This document shows positions 1 through 10,098 of a stretch of DNA of 64,000 bases, in pieces. Where the stretch lies: assembly GCA_014218235.1 (NCBI GenBank), contig CM024759.1, forward strand, positions 10,556,712-10,620,711, read 5' to 3'. The notes below the pieces were generated by a model. It did no database searches, was not told the origin of the DNA, and saw only the letters and a program-made list of their open reading frames with translations. This stretch comes from Colocasia esculenta. Lineage: Eukaryota; Streptophyta; Magnoliopsida; Alismatales; Araceae. Numbering within the stretch: the stretch's first letter is position 1; each line of letters starts with the position of its first letter. Position numbers and translations under genes: made by a program.

Positions 1-1204
1 CTTGTATCTTGTGTCCAACGTTGTACAGATGAGTCTTGTCAGATATCTGCGAGCATATCAACAATAAATAGAGGACAGCTAGGACTGTCGTCGATTGTTA
101 GTTGCAGTTGGAACAAATATTGCAGTATATAGCAAAGCTCCTTTCTGTCTAAAAAAGGACGTAGACAGAGTAGCATAAAAATGGAATATATTATCTGCAT
201 GCATGGGAGATACGATCAGAGAGCATTTAATGCGTAGCAGTCAACATACGAGGTATGACTGACTTTTCATTGCTATTAAAAAGCATTATACTGATACAGC
301 AAAAAAGTCGATATGAACAATCCCGATGCCTTCATGACTTATGAAATCGTTATACGATAACAGACAAATCGTTATGACAGAGCATTATTAAATTATAATG
401 ATGAAATCGTTATGAGTTGTAGCAAATAGTTATAAACACTTATCAAGTCATTATGAACTCTAAAGAAATCGTTATGGCTATCAAGTCGTTACGAGTTTCA
501 AAGAAATCGTTACGAGAACTAAAAAGTCGTTATGACTATCAAGTCGTTACGAGTTTCAAAGAAATCGTTACGAGAACTAAAGAAGTCGTTATGACTATCA
601 AGTCGTTACGAGTTTCAAAGAAATCGTTACGAGAACTAAGAAGTCGTTATGACTATCAAGTCGTTACGAGTTTCAAAGAAATCGTTACGAGAACTAAAGA
701 AGTCGTTATGACTATCAAGTCGTTACGAGTTTCAAAGAAATCGTTACGAGAACTAAAGAAATCGTTACGGCTAGAAAGTCGTTGCGAGTTCTAAAGAAAT
801 CGTTACGAGACTAAAGAAATCGTTACGGCTAGAAAGTCGTTGCGAGTTCTAAAGAAATCGTTACGAGGACTAAAGAAATCGTTACGCTAGAAAGTCGTTG
901 CGAGTTCTAAAGAAATCGTTACGAGGACTAAAGAAATCGTTGCGACATCTTTTAAGAAATCGTTGCGGTATCGATTTGATTGAACTTTTCGGTCAAAAGG
1001 AAATCGTTATGCTTATCAATAGAAGTCGATACAAAGACTTGGACAAAGCATGAAATGAGACTTACCTGATTGTCTTGAACTTTCATTTTTCTTTTATTTC
1101 CTGTTCTCAAAGCTCAAGTAATTCATTAGTACTATTTTGTTAATCATCAAAATTAATATATATAAATAACTGAATTAATTTATATGGGGAAGGTTTGGTC
1201 ATCA
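1..1204 (-). repeat. LTR of element A, 3' copy, cut by the window start
   Basis: The inner end reads TGATGACC on the minus strand, followed by a segment resembling the LTR starts at 7138, 33306, 53808 and 58694 (AT-rich block then a sequence like TTTTGGTGATTAACAAAA). The first 200 bp resemble the reverse complement of the LTR of element E (around 59740-59820). An array of AAATCGTT-type units fills the middle. Confidence 0.8.
353..1035. repeat. AAATCGTT minisatellite array inside LTR A (left)
   Basis: About 680 bp of imperfect tandem repeats with the core AAATCGTT or AAGTCGTT followed by ACGAG/ATGAC-type spacers. The clearest higher-order unit, from about 479 to 770, has a period near 58-59 bp. 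The small open frames that run through it repeat the same residues and are not genes. Confidence 0.9.
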
Positions 1205-1928
1205 CTTTTGATCTACTTTCTTACCATCCTTGTCACTATCTCCATCCTTGTAGATGTACTCATTGGTGTTGAGAGTGGCTTTGTGTTCTCAAAGCCAAAT
1301 TTCTTCAAAAGCTCCTTGGTGTATTTTGCTTGACAAATGTGGGTGCCATTTTTCCTTGCTTGATTTCTAGTCCAAGAAAATAATTGATCTCCCCCATCAT
1401 GCTCATCTCAAACTCTCCCTGCATCAACCTTTCAAAATATTTGCAAAGGGATTCATCAGTAGAACCAAAAATAATATCATCTACATAAATTTGAACTAGT
1501 AGCATGTGCTTGACTTTTGACTTTATAAAAAGAGTACTATCTACTTGACCTCTATTGAAACCATTGTTTAGAAGAAAAGAACTAAGCCTTTCATACCAGG
1601 CTCTAGGTGCTTGTTTTAAGCCATATAGAGCCTTGTGAAGTTTAAAGACATGATTTGGAAATTCTAAATCATTAAAACCTGGAGGCTGTTCTACATAAAC
1701 TTCCTCTTTAATAAAACCATTCAAAAATGCAAATTTAACATCTATTTGAAATAGTTTTAAATCTAGAGCAGATGCATATGCAAGTAATATTCTGATAGCC
1801 TCAAGTCTAGCCACAGGTGCATAGGTTTCATCAAAATCTATGCCTTCCTCTTGGGAATAGCCTTGAGCCACCAATCTGGCCTTGTTTCTTAAGATTACAC
1901 CAGCCTCATCCAATTTATTTCTGAACAC
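1205..1928 (-). pseudogene. copia reverse transcriptase (element A), 3'-truncated
   Basis: RVT_2-type reverse transcriptase that copied the element RNA. The tract includes AFLNG, the ALYGLKQAPRAWY segment and an intact catalytic YVDD followed by IIFGS. A stop (TGA at 1929-1931, in place of the Trp codon between GTK and VFRNKL) separates it from the upstream part in the same frame. Near 1310-1360 the frame is lost, but coding similarity continues to 1205, where it stops flush with the LTR. The connection region and the whole RNase H domain that should follow are absent. Confidence 0.9.
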
Positions 1929-3446
1929 TCATTTGGTGCCAATAATTGGATGGTCTGATGGTCTGGGGACAAGTGACCATACTTGGTTTCTCTTGAACTG
2001 ATTTAGTTCATCTTGCATGGTTATAATCCAGGATTCATCAGTAAGAGTTTCATTGACTATCCTAGGCTCTATTTGAGAAAAAAATGCTAGGTAATCACAA
2101 GGAATTACATTACCTCTTATTCTTACCCCTACAGATGGATCACCAATGATGTTTTCGAGTGGGTGATCTTTCTTGTATCTCCACTCCTTCAGAAGATTTT
2201 CATGCTCAATGACTATTTGCTGCAAGTCTTCCAGAGGTGGATCATGCTTGTCCTCAATTAATGTGTCCTTTAATTTCTTGGACAATTCATCTGCATCATC
2301 ATTGTCACTATCTTCTTCCTTTCTCAAGGAAGGGTTAGTTTCATCGAAAATAATATGTACAGACTGTTCAATCAATAAAGTGCGTTTGTTAAACACCCTG
2401 TAACATTTAGGTTTAGAAGCGTACCCCATGAAGATGCCTTCATCTGATTTGGCATCTAACTTACCAATATCCCTTTTTCCATTGTTGTGGATGAAGCAAG
2501 GACATCCAAATGTCCTGAAGTGACTGATCTTTGGTTTCTTTCCCTTGTACAGCTCGTAGGCAGTTTTCTTTAGGATTGGTCTTATCATTACTCTGTTGAT
2601 GATATAGCTTGCTATGTTTATTGCTTCAGCCCAGAAATATCTTGACAAATCATATTCTGACAACATAGTTCTTGCCATATCCAATAAAGTTATGTTCTTC
2701 CTTTCAGCAACACCATTTTATTGTGGTGTCCTTGGTGCTGAAAAATTATGCTCAATTCCTTCATTATCACAAAACTTTACAAATTTCTCATTCTGAAATT
2801 CACCTCCATGGTCTGATCGAATGTTGACAATACTGAATTTTTTTTTTTTTTTGCACCTTCTTGCTGAAACTGACAAAGCTTTCAAAAGTATCATTTTATG
2901 TTCTAGAAATGACACCCAAGTAAATCTGGAGTAATCATCAACTATAACAAATCCGAAATTCTTTTCTCCAAGACTGGTGGTTCTCATTGGCCCAAATAAA
3001 TCCATATGAAGGAGTTCTAAGGGTTTTGAGGTTGTCACCACAGTCTTTGACTTGAAGGAATTCTTAACATGTTTTCCCTTGGCACAAGGTCTGCATACGC
3101 CATCCAATTTTGTGCTGACCTTTGGCAGACCTCCCACGATTCTTCTTTAGCAGTTTTCTCATATCGTCTATGCTGCAATGTCTCAGTCTTCTATGCCACA
3201 GTTCAGTTGATTGATCCTTGTTTGCTGCCAAACAAACATCTTGATCCTTGAGTTCTTCAAGATGAAGTGCATACAAGTTCTTCTCTCTATTGGCTTCGAA
3301 AATTACTGCTCCATCCTTCAATATGCTGCACTTTGACTCTTGAAACTAAATCTGATGACCTCTGTCACAAAGCTGGCTGATGCTGATGAGATTGTGCTTT
3401 AGCCCTTTGACAAGCAATACATCTTCAATGACTATCTTTCCTTTGT
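1929..3446 (-). pseudogene. copia GAG-pre-integrase and integrase (element A)
   Basis: Contains the GAG-pre-integrase segment (LWHRRL with a downstream zinc-binding CxxC, 3060-3330) and the integrase core with the three acidic positions in MDLFGP, RSDHGGEF and NGVAERKN. It continues through the integrase C-terminal part (FRTFGCPCFIHNN, then GIFMGYASK) into the linker before RT. The frame is broken by a nonsense codon near 3345, a frameshift near 3120, a pair of compensating shifts around 2840-2900 and a TAA at about 2717 in place of the second Gln of PQQNGV. Integrase would insert the cDNA into the genome. This copy cannot make it intact. Confidence 0.88.
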
Positions 3447-3449
3447 TGC

Positions 3450-4070
3450 TCACAGACCAATCACTGTGCCTTTCCCATTGTCTCTATAGGTAACTGTTCC
3501 TTCTTCAGCTTGTAGATGGGTGAATAGCTTCCGATTCCCTAACATATGCCTTGAGCACCCACTGTCCAAATACCATTTGGATGCTCGAGTGTTACCCTTA
3601 TCATCTGTATTTGCAATGAAAGCCAAGTTGGCTTCTTCTTCATCACTAGTTGAGCTTGACTCACTGTCTGAGTCGCTGTTGTTTTCCCATGCGGCTGCCA
3701 TTGCCTTCTTCTTGTATTTCTTGAATCGTCTGAAGTTATCTTTCTTCTTGTGTCCATCTTTCTTAAGCTTTGGACACTCTACCTTGATATATTCAGGCTT
3801 CTTGCACTCATAACATGTAGGTTCTCCTTTCTTCAGATCTTTTCCTTCTGGCTTCTTAAACTCTTTATTTTTCATGAAGAATCTTCTGCCAGATTGAAAC
3901 TTCTTCTTTTTTGCTAGAATTCGTTGTAGTCTTCTGGACAGCATAGCTTCTTCATCATCACTGTCCTTGCTGCTCTCACTGTTGTCCAGTGATTCTTCTG
4001 ACGACTCTTCATTAGCCTTGAGCACATTTGACTGCTTCTTTCTGCTGGAGGATTCTCCTAATCTCTCCAT
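3450..4070 (-). pseudogene. Gag C-terminus fused to aspartic protease (element A)
   Basis: The frame begins in the gag tail (MERLGESSS, acidic stretch, LSRRLQRILAKKK), passes a zinc knuckle whose histidine is replaced by tyrosine (CYECKKPEYIKVEC), then jumps from LAFIANT straight to RASKWYLDSGCSRHM, the protease active-site region. In D and E about 230 codons, a coiled coil and a second zinc knuckle lie between these two points, and pol is in another frame. Here a deletion has fused gag and protease in frame. The frame ends about 30 codons after the DSG motif, where several bases are missing compared with E. Confidence 0.85.
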
Positions 4071-4072
4071 GT

Positions 4073-4681
4073 TTATCTCATGGCCATAAGGGACCCAATG
4101 AGCTTTTCCAAAGACATTCTCTTTAGATCATTAGCTTCTTCAATGACTGTAACTTTGGGAGTCCATGAAGATGGTAGGGATCTAATAATTTTCCTCACCA
4201 TGTCTCCCATTTCATAGGTCTTTCCTAGTCCGGCTAACCCATTTGTAATATCTATAAATCTACTGAACATCTGGGTTATGGACTCACCTGATTGCATCTG
4301 AAATCTTTCATATTGGGTTACAAGAATGTCAATTCTTGTCTCCTTCACCTTTTCTGTGCCTTCATAAGTGATCCTGAGCTTTTCCCACATTTCCATTGCG
4401 GATTTGCAGGCTGAGACTCTGTTGAATTCCTTTTTACTTAGGGCACAGCACAGAATACTCTTTGCTTTATAGTTCAACGAGATCTTCTTCCTATCGTCGT
4501 CTGTCCACTGAGCTTTCTCATTTGTAACCAAGAGATCACCTTCTTCCACTATTGACCATATCTGATAGTCGTGACCTTGTAGAAAATACTCCATTCTGGT
4601 CTTCCAGTAAGTGTAGTCTTCTCCATCGAACAATGGCGGTCGGTTAACTAACTGACCCTCGAAATGACTTTGGGCTGCCAT
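4073..4681 (-). pseudogene. copia Gag capsid region (element A)
   Basis: Start ATG at 4681 lies 50 bp downstream of the primer site. The N-terminus (MAAQSHFEGQLVNRPPLFDG) and the following KTRMEYFLQG and VRKIIRSLPSSWTPKV segments are the UBN2-type Gag of SIRE-like elements, which forms the virus-like particle. A single-base deletion near 4078 after SLMA shifts the frame and ends it. The downstream ORF at 3450-4070 continues the protein in the correct frame. Confidence 0.9.
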
Positions 4682-4731
4682 GGATCTTTACTCTTCAGAT
4701 CGTTGGATCTACTTCTTTGTCGAAGAGACTT

Positions 4732-4743
4732 GCTCTGATACCA
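4732..4743 (-). other. Primer-binding site, initiator tRNA-Met (element A)
   Basis: TGGTATCAGAGC on the minus strand, two nucleotides inside the LTR end (ACAAG then TGGTATC). This is the usual plant copia primer site complementary to the 3' end of initiator tRNA-Met. Confidence 0.93.
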
Positions 4744-5419
4744 CTTGTTGCCCAGTTGACAAGCCCAGAGGGGGGGTGAATGGGTCTTTAAAAATATTTG
4801 ATTAGTACCTGTACTTAAAACATTCACACAAAGACGTTCTTCGATGAAGGTTAGTAACAATTAGTTCAAAGAGCAATCACACAAGAAAAACAACCACACA
4901 ACATAAGAAATTATCCTGGTTCGGACCTCCTCTCCTTAGGAGTCCTACGTCCAGTCTCTGAGTAACAACTCAGGATTCCACTAACTAGGGTACAGTCCCC
5001 CTATGGACACTACAACACCCAGCTCATCTGGTCTTCCTTCACACGAAGGGAATTACACCACCCTGGATACCCCACTAGGTCTTCCTTCACAACAGAAGGG
5101 AACAACAACACCCTGGAAGCTCTACCAGGTCTTCCTTCAACACAGAAGGGAACAACCACAGCAAAGGTAAGCAATAAAAACAAGCCCCTAGATCAAGCTT
5201 CAACAAGCTAAGATATGAAGCAAGCAGGACTGAGAGTAGAAGATCTAGAAACACAGTAGACTCTCAGAACTACACGAGCTCTCTCAAGATTTTCACTACA
5301 GTGTGGGGAGCAAAGAGCAAAACAAGAAGGAATGAAGTTCTTAGCTCTAGAATTCTATCAGAAGATTTGAATTGCTTATACGTTAATCATTCTTCTTATT
5401 CTTATGATCTTCTGTCTTG

Positions 5420-5427
5420 TATTTATA
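5420..5427 (-). promoter_or_regulatory. TATA box of LTR A
   Basis: TATAAATA on the minus strand, placed between the repeat array (U3) and the stem-loop region (U5), as expected for the LTR core promoter. Assigned by position and sequence only. Confidence 0.55.
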
Positions 5428-5889
5428 TCTCCATTTGAAATATTGTTGTTGAAGTATCCGTTGTCTCTTGCTTAGGTAGACGTTAGACTGAGTGACACTT
5501 GAAAGCTTCTAGTCAACAATCTTTTATCCAATTGAGCACACAAAGAGATAAGGTCTTCTGGCGTCTATATGGTCCGATGTTGTATGGACAGAATATCTTT
5601 AGGACCCTGCATACATTAAATGCTAGAACAGTAGACAACTAGGCTGTCTTTTGATGTCAGTAAACGTTGATATAAATATTCATCAAGAAGGTAATTCCAT
5701 TTTTGCTCTATCAAAAAGATGTTAGCAGAGTATGCACGATAATGGAAAGATCTCACCTGTATGCATGCAGAGATGTGTTCTGTCTTCATTAAATGCATAG
5801 CAGTCAGACAGATATGCTAAGACTTTGACTATTCAACGATTTTAGAAATAAGATAAATATCAAGTCGATATAAAACATAAATTCGATGC

Positions 5890-6880
5890 CTATATGACTT
5901 ATGAAATCGTTATGATTAAGTCAGTTTAACTAAGTCGTTATAAGAGGCAAATCGTTGTGTTCAATGAAGAAATTGTTATGAACACTTAACAAATCGTTAT
6001 GGAAAGCAAGTCAATGTATTCAACGAAGAAATCGTTATGAACACTTAACAAATCGTTATGGAAAGCAAGTCGATGTGTTCAACGAAGAAATCGTTATGAA
6101 CACTTAACAAATCATTATGGAAAGCAAGTCAATGTGTTCAACGAAGAAATCGTTATGAACACTTAACAAATCGTTATGGAAAGCAAGTTGATGTGTTCAA
6201 CGAAGAAATCGTTATGAACACTTAACAAATCGTTATGGAAAGCCATCGTTGTGGGCGCTAAAGAAATCGTTGCGCGAAGCAAATCGTTATGAACTCTAAA
6301 GAAATCGTTGCGCAAGGCAAATCGTTATGAGCGCTAAAGAAATCGTTGCGCGAAGCAAATCGTTATGAGCTCTAAAGAAATCGTTGCGCAAGGTAAATCG
6401 TTATGAGCTCTAAAGAAATCGTTGTGCAAGGCAAATCGTTATGAGCGCTAAAGAAATCATTGCGCGAAGCAAATCGTTATGAGCTCTAAAGAAATTATTG
6501 TGCGAAGCAAATCGTTATGAGCTCTAAAGAAATCGTTGCGCGAAGTAAATCATTATGAGCTCTAAAGAAATCGTTGCGCGAAGCAAATCGTTATGAGCTC
6601 TAAAGAAATCATTGCAATAACTTAAGGAATTGTTACGACGGGCAAGTAGTTACGAGTTCTAAAGAAATCGTTGCGATAACTTAAGAAATAATTATGACGG
6701 GCAAGTCGTTACGAGTTCTAAAGAAATCGTTGCGATAACTTAAGAAATCGTTATGACAGGCAAGTCGTTATGAGTTCTAAAGGAATCGTTGCGATAACTT
6801 AAGGAATCGTTACGGGAACGACTTGTTTGTAACACCATGATATTTTAGTCTTATAAAGAAATCGTTATAGCTCTATTGAA
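5890..6880. repeat. AAATCGTT minisatellite array inside LTR A (right)
   Basis: Three consecutive blocks with different units: about 60 bp per unit (ATCGTTATGAACACTTAAC type) near 5960-6245, about 38 bp per unit (AAATCGTTATGAGCTCTAAAG type) near 6280-6600, and about 59 bp per unit (GCGATAACTTAAG type) near 6600-6810. All keep the AAATCGTT core. Confidence 0.92.
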
Positions 6881-7214
6881 ATATATACACACATAAGGAA
6901 ATCGTTGTGACTTTCAACAGGAGTCGATGTGGACTTAGAGAAATATAATCTTGAGATGATTAAAGCTTCAGAAAGGTAATACTTACCAATATTGGCTTGT
7001 TTGACCTTGGTATATTTCCTGTACTTAAGACTTATGAAGTATGTGTTAGAACTTTTTGATAGGGTTTTGTTTGGTTTTGTTAATCACCAAAATAAATATG
7101 TAATTAATTAAAATTACATGGGGACAGACTGAACATCAGTCACCACCAGGAAGAAGACCTAAAGAAACAAATGCTTGGACAAAGGAAAAGGACAAGAAAG
7201 AAAAAGACCAAATT

Positions 7215-7406
7215 CCAGCGTCGAGGAAGTACCTAAGGACACAATCCGTTAGGTTGCACCATTGGGGGCGTCTGCCACTGCCGCAGGTGGGTCTTGGGAG
7301 AGAAGGAGAAGAGATCAACTTCCAGTGTCGGGGAAGTACTTAAGGACACAATCCGTTAGGTTGCACCATCGGGGGCATCTGCCACTGCCTCAGGTGGATC
7401 TCTGGG
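7215..7406. repeat. Tandem duplication of a roughly 107-bp unit
   Basis: The segment from CCAGCGTCGAGGAAGTACC to TCTTGGGAGA is repeated from CCAGTGTCGGGGAAGTACT to CTCTGGGAGA with few differences, including ACACAATCCGTTAGGTTGCA in both. No coding content recognised. Confidence 0.8.
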
Positions 7407-9376
7407 AGAAATGAAAATAAAATGGATAAGTCCAAACAAAAGGATTCTTAAGGACATCGGCCCGAAGGCGACAACAAAGGGAGTTGGGTATTCGACCCGG
7501 AATGGAATATTTCAAGATTGTTTTAAATTTCGAGGCACGGATGGCCCTCAAATTGACTTGGAAGAGTGGTTTTCCACTGAGATTTCAATATACATATATG
7601 CTGGGCTAAAGGAAAAAAATAAGACTAAAAGAGGAGTAGAAAATAACCAAGGATAATATTGTTACGCCGGTGAGTCAGGACCGGGGTTCCATGCATGGGT
7701 CCGTCGTCCTCACATACCAAGCGTAATGGCCTATCCGTACGGCTAAGTATCCTCTGGGATAATCATTGTTTTTGATAGAGGGAAACTCAAATCCCAGATT
7801 CCTCAGAGCCACAAGGTCCTTGGTGTGCTCTAAAGGTATAACATATAGTAAATGCAGATATTTGATGGTAGGGGCAGCGACAGCCTGATTGCGCCAGATG
7901 AGGTGACTCGAATCCTGCACTCAAAACTCATTAGCCAAGAAAAACACATATCATGGAAAAAAACAACATTCATGGCTTGGAGCATTAATAAAGTATTAAA
8001 TAAAAAGTCATGGCTCAATCAATTCGTTTGTTTTAGCCATGAGGATGAGTGATCTTGGGTAAAGGAGTTGGAGTGCAAGAGATGAGGTACCGATGATTGG
8101 AGGGATTGGTGCAGGGAGGCACAGCGAAGGATATGCTTGCCATGTGCAATACCATCAGGAAAATTTGAAGTTTTTTGAAAGTATTTGAATTTTTATGAAG
8201 ATTTTTTTTTTGAAATATTTGAATTTTTGTAAGGTTTTGAAGATATTCAAATTTTTATGGTTTTGGAAATATTCAAAAAAAATTGGGTTTTGGGAAAATA
8301 TTTGATTTTTTTTAGTTTTGAAAATATTTGAATTTTTAGGAGTTTTTGATAATATTTGATTTTTTATGAGTTTTGGAGATATTCGATTTTTTTTGTTGAT
8401 TTTGGATTGATTTTTATTTTTTTGTGATTTTGGAATATTGTCATGCCATGGCGGCATCAGGGTTATGAAAACTGACTAGCGAGGGGTCCTTGTTGACTCC
8501 CGTTTCATTAAGGTTTGCCCAGAGTAGGGCGTGCAGTTTAACGGGGTGCCCACGAGCTGATTGCACTGAGTTAACAGTGCCACTATCAAAGCCATGCCTG
8601 AAAAGGCGACTAAGTCTTAGTAGGGAGAAGAGAAGAAAATTTAGAGATAAGCTTGATATGGGTTTTGAGGAGTTGGGTTTGACTTCCTTCCTTGGCACAA
8701 CCGTCAGAAGATTCTGTCTCACTTGATTATTGGGGCTTTTCCAATTATTTTGGAATCTTGAGTGATGACCATTGATTGTAGGGACATGCGTACGGCCAGA
8801 CCCATTTGGGTCCCTGCGGGGACTTTGCCACTCTTTGCCATGCCCTATTATCTTGATTGATTTTGATTTTTGCACGCATACGACCGGGTCCATTTGGATC
8901 TCTGCGAAGACTTTGCCACTCTTGACATGCATTGACTTTGATTTTTATTGGTCATTTGACTTTGCCCATTTGGAGGACATTCTCTTATGACGGAGTGCCT
9001 TCAGGTAGGTTTCTTCGTTCAAACTATCTCTACTACCCATATTTTGGCCGAAAGAGGAGAGAAACAGACATTAGTGCCATTCAGGTGTGGCTGTGACGGT
9101 GACGGTGTCTACCGGGAGCAATCGGCCTAGGGCGCCGTGAAGTGTGTGCAGGTGCCCATGCTAAGGGCAAACCTTAATGTCCCGGGAGGAAATTTTGGAT
9201 TCCTCGCGCGGAGCTCTCATAATAGAAATGTTGTGGTAGCATGACAATGCTGAAATATTCATCTTTTTATGGATTTTTTTTATTTTTGACACCGCTTAAA
9301 ATATAGTAGGACTTTGGAGGGTAAAGGAGGACGAATGCCCTACGTTTGGGCGAGACTCGGGGGGTCTACAAGAATT
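7407..9376. other. Unassigned stretch, probably inside element H
   Basis: No recognisable gene. A minus-strand open stretch of 81 codons (7675-7920) matches nothing I know. About 8160-8440 is a T-rich, low-complexity tract with imperfect repeats of TTTGAATTTTT and TTTTGGAAATA. From 8450 to 9376 the DNA is GC-richer with a local duplication around CCATTTGG at 8800 and 8890, but I see no protein or RNA signature. Confidence 0.5.
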
Positions 9377-9647
9377 TATATTTTTTATTTGGAATTAAAA
9401 TGATGAGTGGGGGCTAAAACCCCAAAAATAGTGCGAGAAGGGTTGAAGGACCCGCTTGAAAATGGAGAGGAGAAAGTGGAGGAAAGATTTTGGAGACTCC
9501 GGCAGGGCCAGAGGGGTTTGGAAGAGAAGGAGGGCATGATGCCCTGAAAGAAGAAAGGAATCCGGCGGGGGCGGAGGAGAGAAAGGAGAAAGTGGGCCGC
9601 GACGGGCCAAAAAAGAGGGTGCGCAGCGTAGGGCATAGGATGGAGGG

Positions 9648-9863
9648 GTGCCACGTGGGGCACGACAATGAGATGTGCCACGAGGGGAACGGGATGGAGA
9701 TGTGCCACGTGGGGCACCGGAGGGAGATGTGCCTCATGGGACACAGCAAGGAGTTGTGCCACATGGGGCACGGAAAGGAGTTGTGCCACGTGGGGCACGG
9801 AGAGGAGTTGTGCCACGTGGGGCACAATGGGAAGATGTGCCACGAGGGGCACGGAAGGGAGAA
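9648..9863. repeat. 27-bp tandem repeat, 8 units, with G-box palindrome
   Basis: Units begin at 9648, 9675, 9702, 9729, 9756, 9783, 9810 and 9837, an exact 27-bp spacing. The consensus holds GTGCCACGTGGGGCAC, a near-palindrome centred on CACGTG. Because 27 is a multiple of three, open frames through it show 9-residue repeats: CHVGHGKEL-like on the plus strand and VPHVAQLLS-like on the minus strand. Single copies of the same motif occur at about 13060 and 26773-26830, both in element H. Confidence 0.95.
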
Positions 9864-10098
9864 TAAGGAGTACAAAAAGGGGCGTGATGCCCAGTGCAAG
9901 AGTAAGGATTATACAAAAGATGAAAATAAAATGCCTCCCATGGGGAAGGAATGTGGATAACCCATGGGAAGGTGCTAAGAAGCACAAACGACGATTGGAA
10001 GGGAAATGAAAAAGATGGAGAAGATCCCCTGGTCCTTTGCCTTGCCCGGCGTTTGGGCTTCCGCTTGGGAATCGGCGTTCTGACCCTCAGGTACTTCC

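Larger units (their letters stand above)
1..7138 (-). mobile_element. Element A: SIRE-like Ty1/copia LTR retrotransposon, degenerate
   Basis: The order on the minus strand is LTR (4746-7138), primer site, gag, protease, integrase, reverse transcriptase, LTR (1-1204), which is the copia order. The left LTR runs off the window. The RNase H domain and polypurine tract are missing because the RT coding sequence stops directly at the LTR edge (1204/1205). The two LTRs are far more different from each other than those of element B, although the coding part has only moderate decay, so this may be a rearranged or recombinant copy. It belongs to the same family as D and E by gag sequence, LTR ends and LTR arrays. 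No target duplication can be tested. Confidence 0.9.
4746..7138 (-). repeat. 5' LTR of element A, 2393 bp
   Basis: On the minus strand it starts TGATGTTCAG at 7138 and ends GGGCAACA at 4746, next to the primer site. It holds a minus-strand TATA-like box, three short stem-loops in the U5 part, a G-run near its 3' end and a long AAATCGTT array. Its array has different unit types from the left LTR. Confidence 0.9.

Noticed and set aside
453..794. 113-codon basic, repetitive open frame
   Set aside because: It reads through the AAATCGTT minisatellite. The residues repeat with the DNA unit and there is no domain.
353..1035. Regularly spaced repeats that could be mistaken for a CRISPR array
   Set aside because: Units are contiguous and degenerate with no unique spacers, no cas genes are present, and the context is a plant LTR.
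8155..8457. 100-codon Lys/Asn/Phe-rich frame
   Set aside because: It is a T-rich low-complexity tract; the composition alone explains the open frame.
8441..8932. 163-codon minus-strand frame
   Set aside because: No family resemblance, overlapping open frames on the other strand, and internal DNA duplication. Probably chance.
9490..9960. 156-codon frame with nine-residue Cys/His repeats (CHVGH) that looks like a metal-binding protein
   Set aside because: It is the translation of a 27-bp DNA repeat. The minus strand is equally open, and nothing outside the array looks coding.
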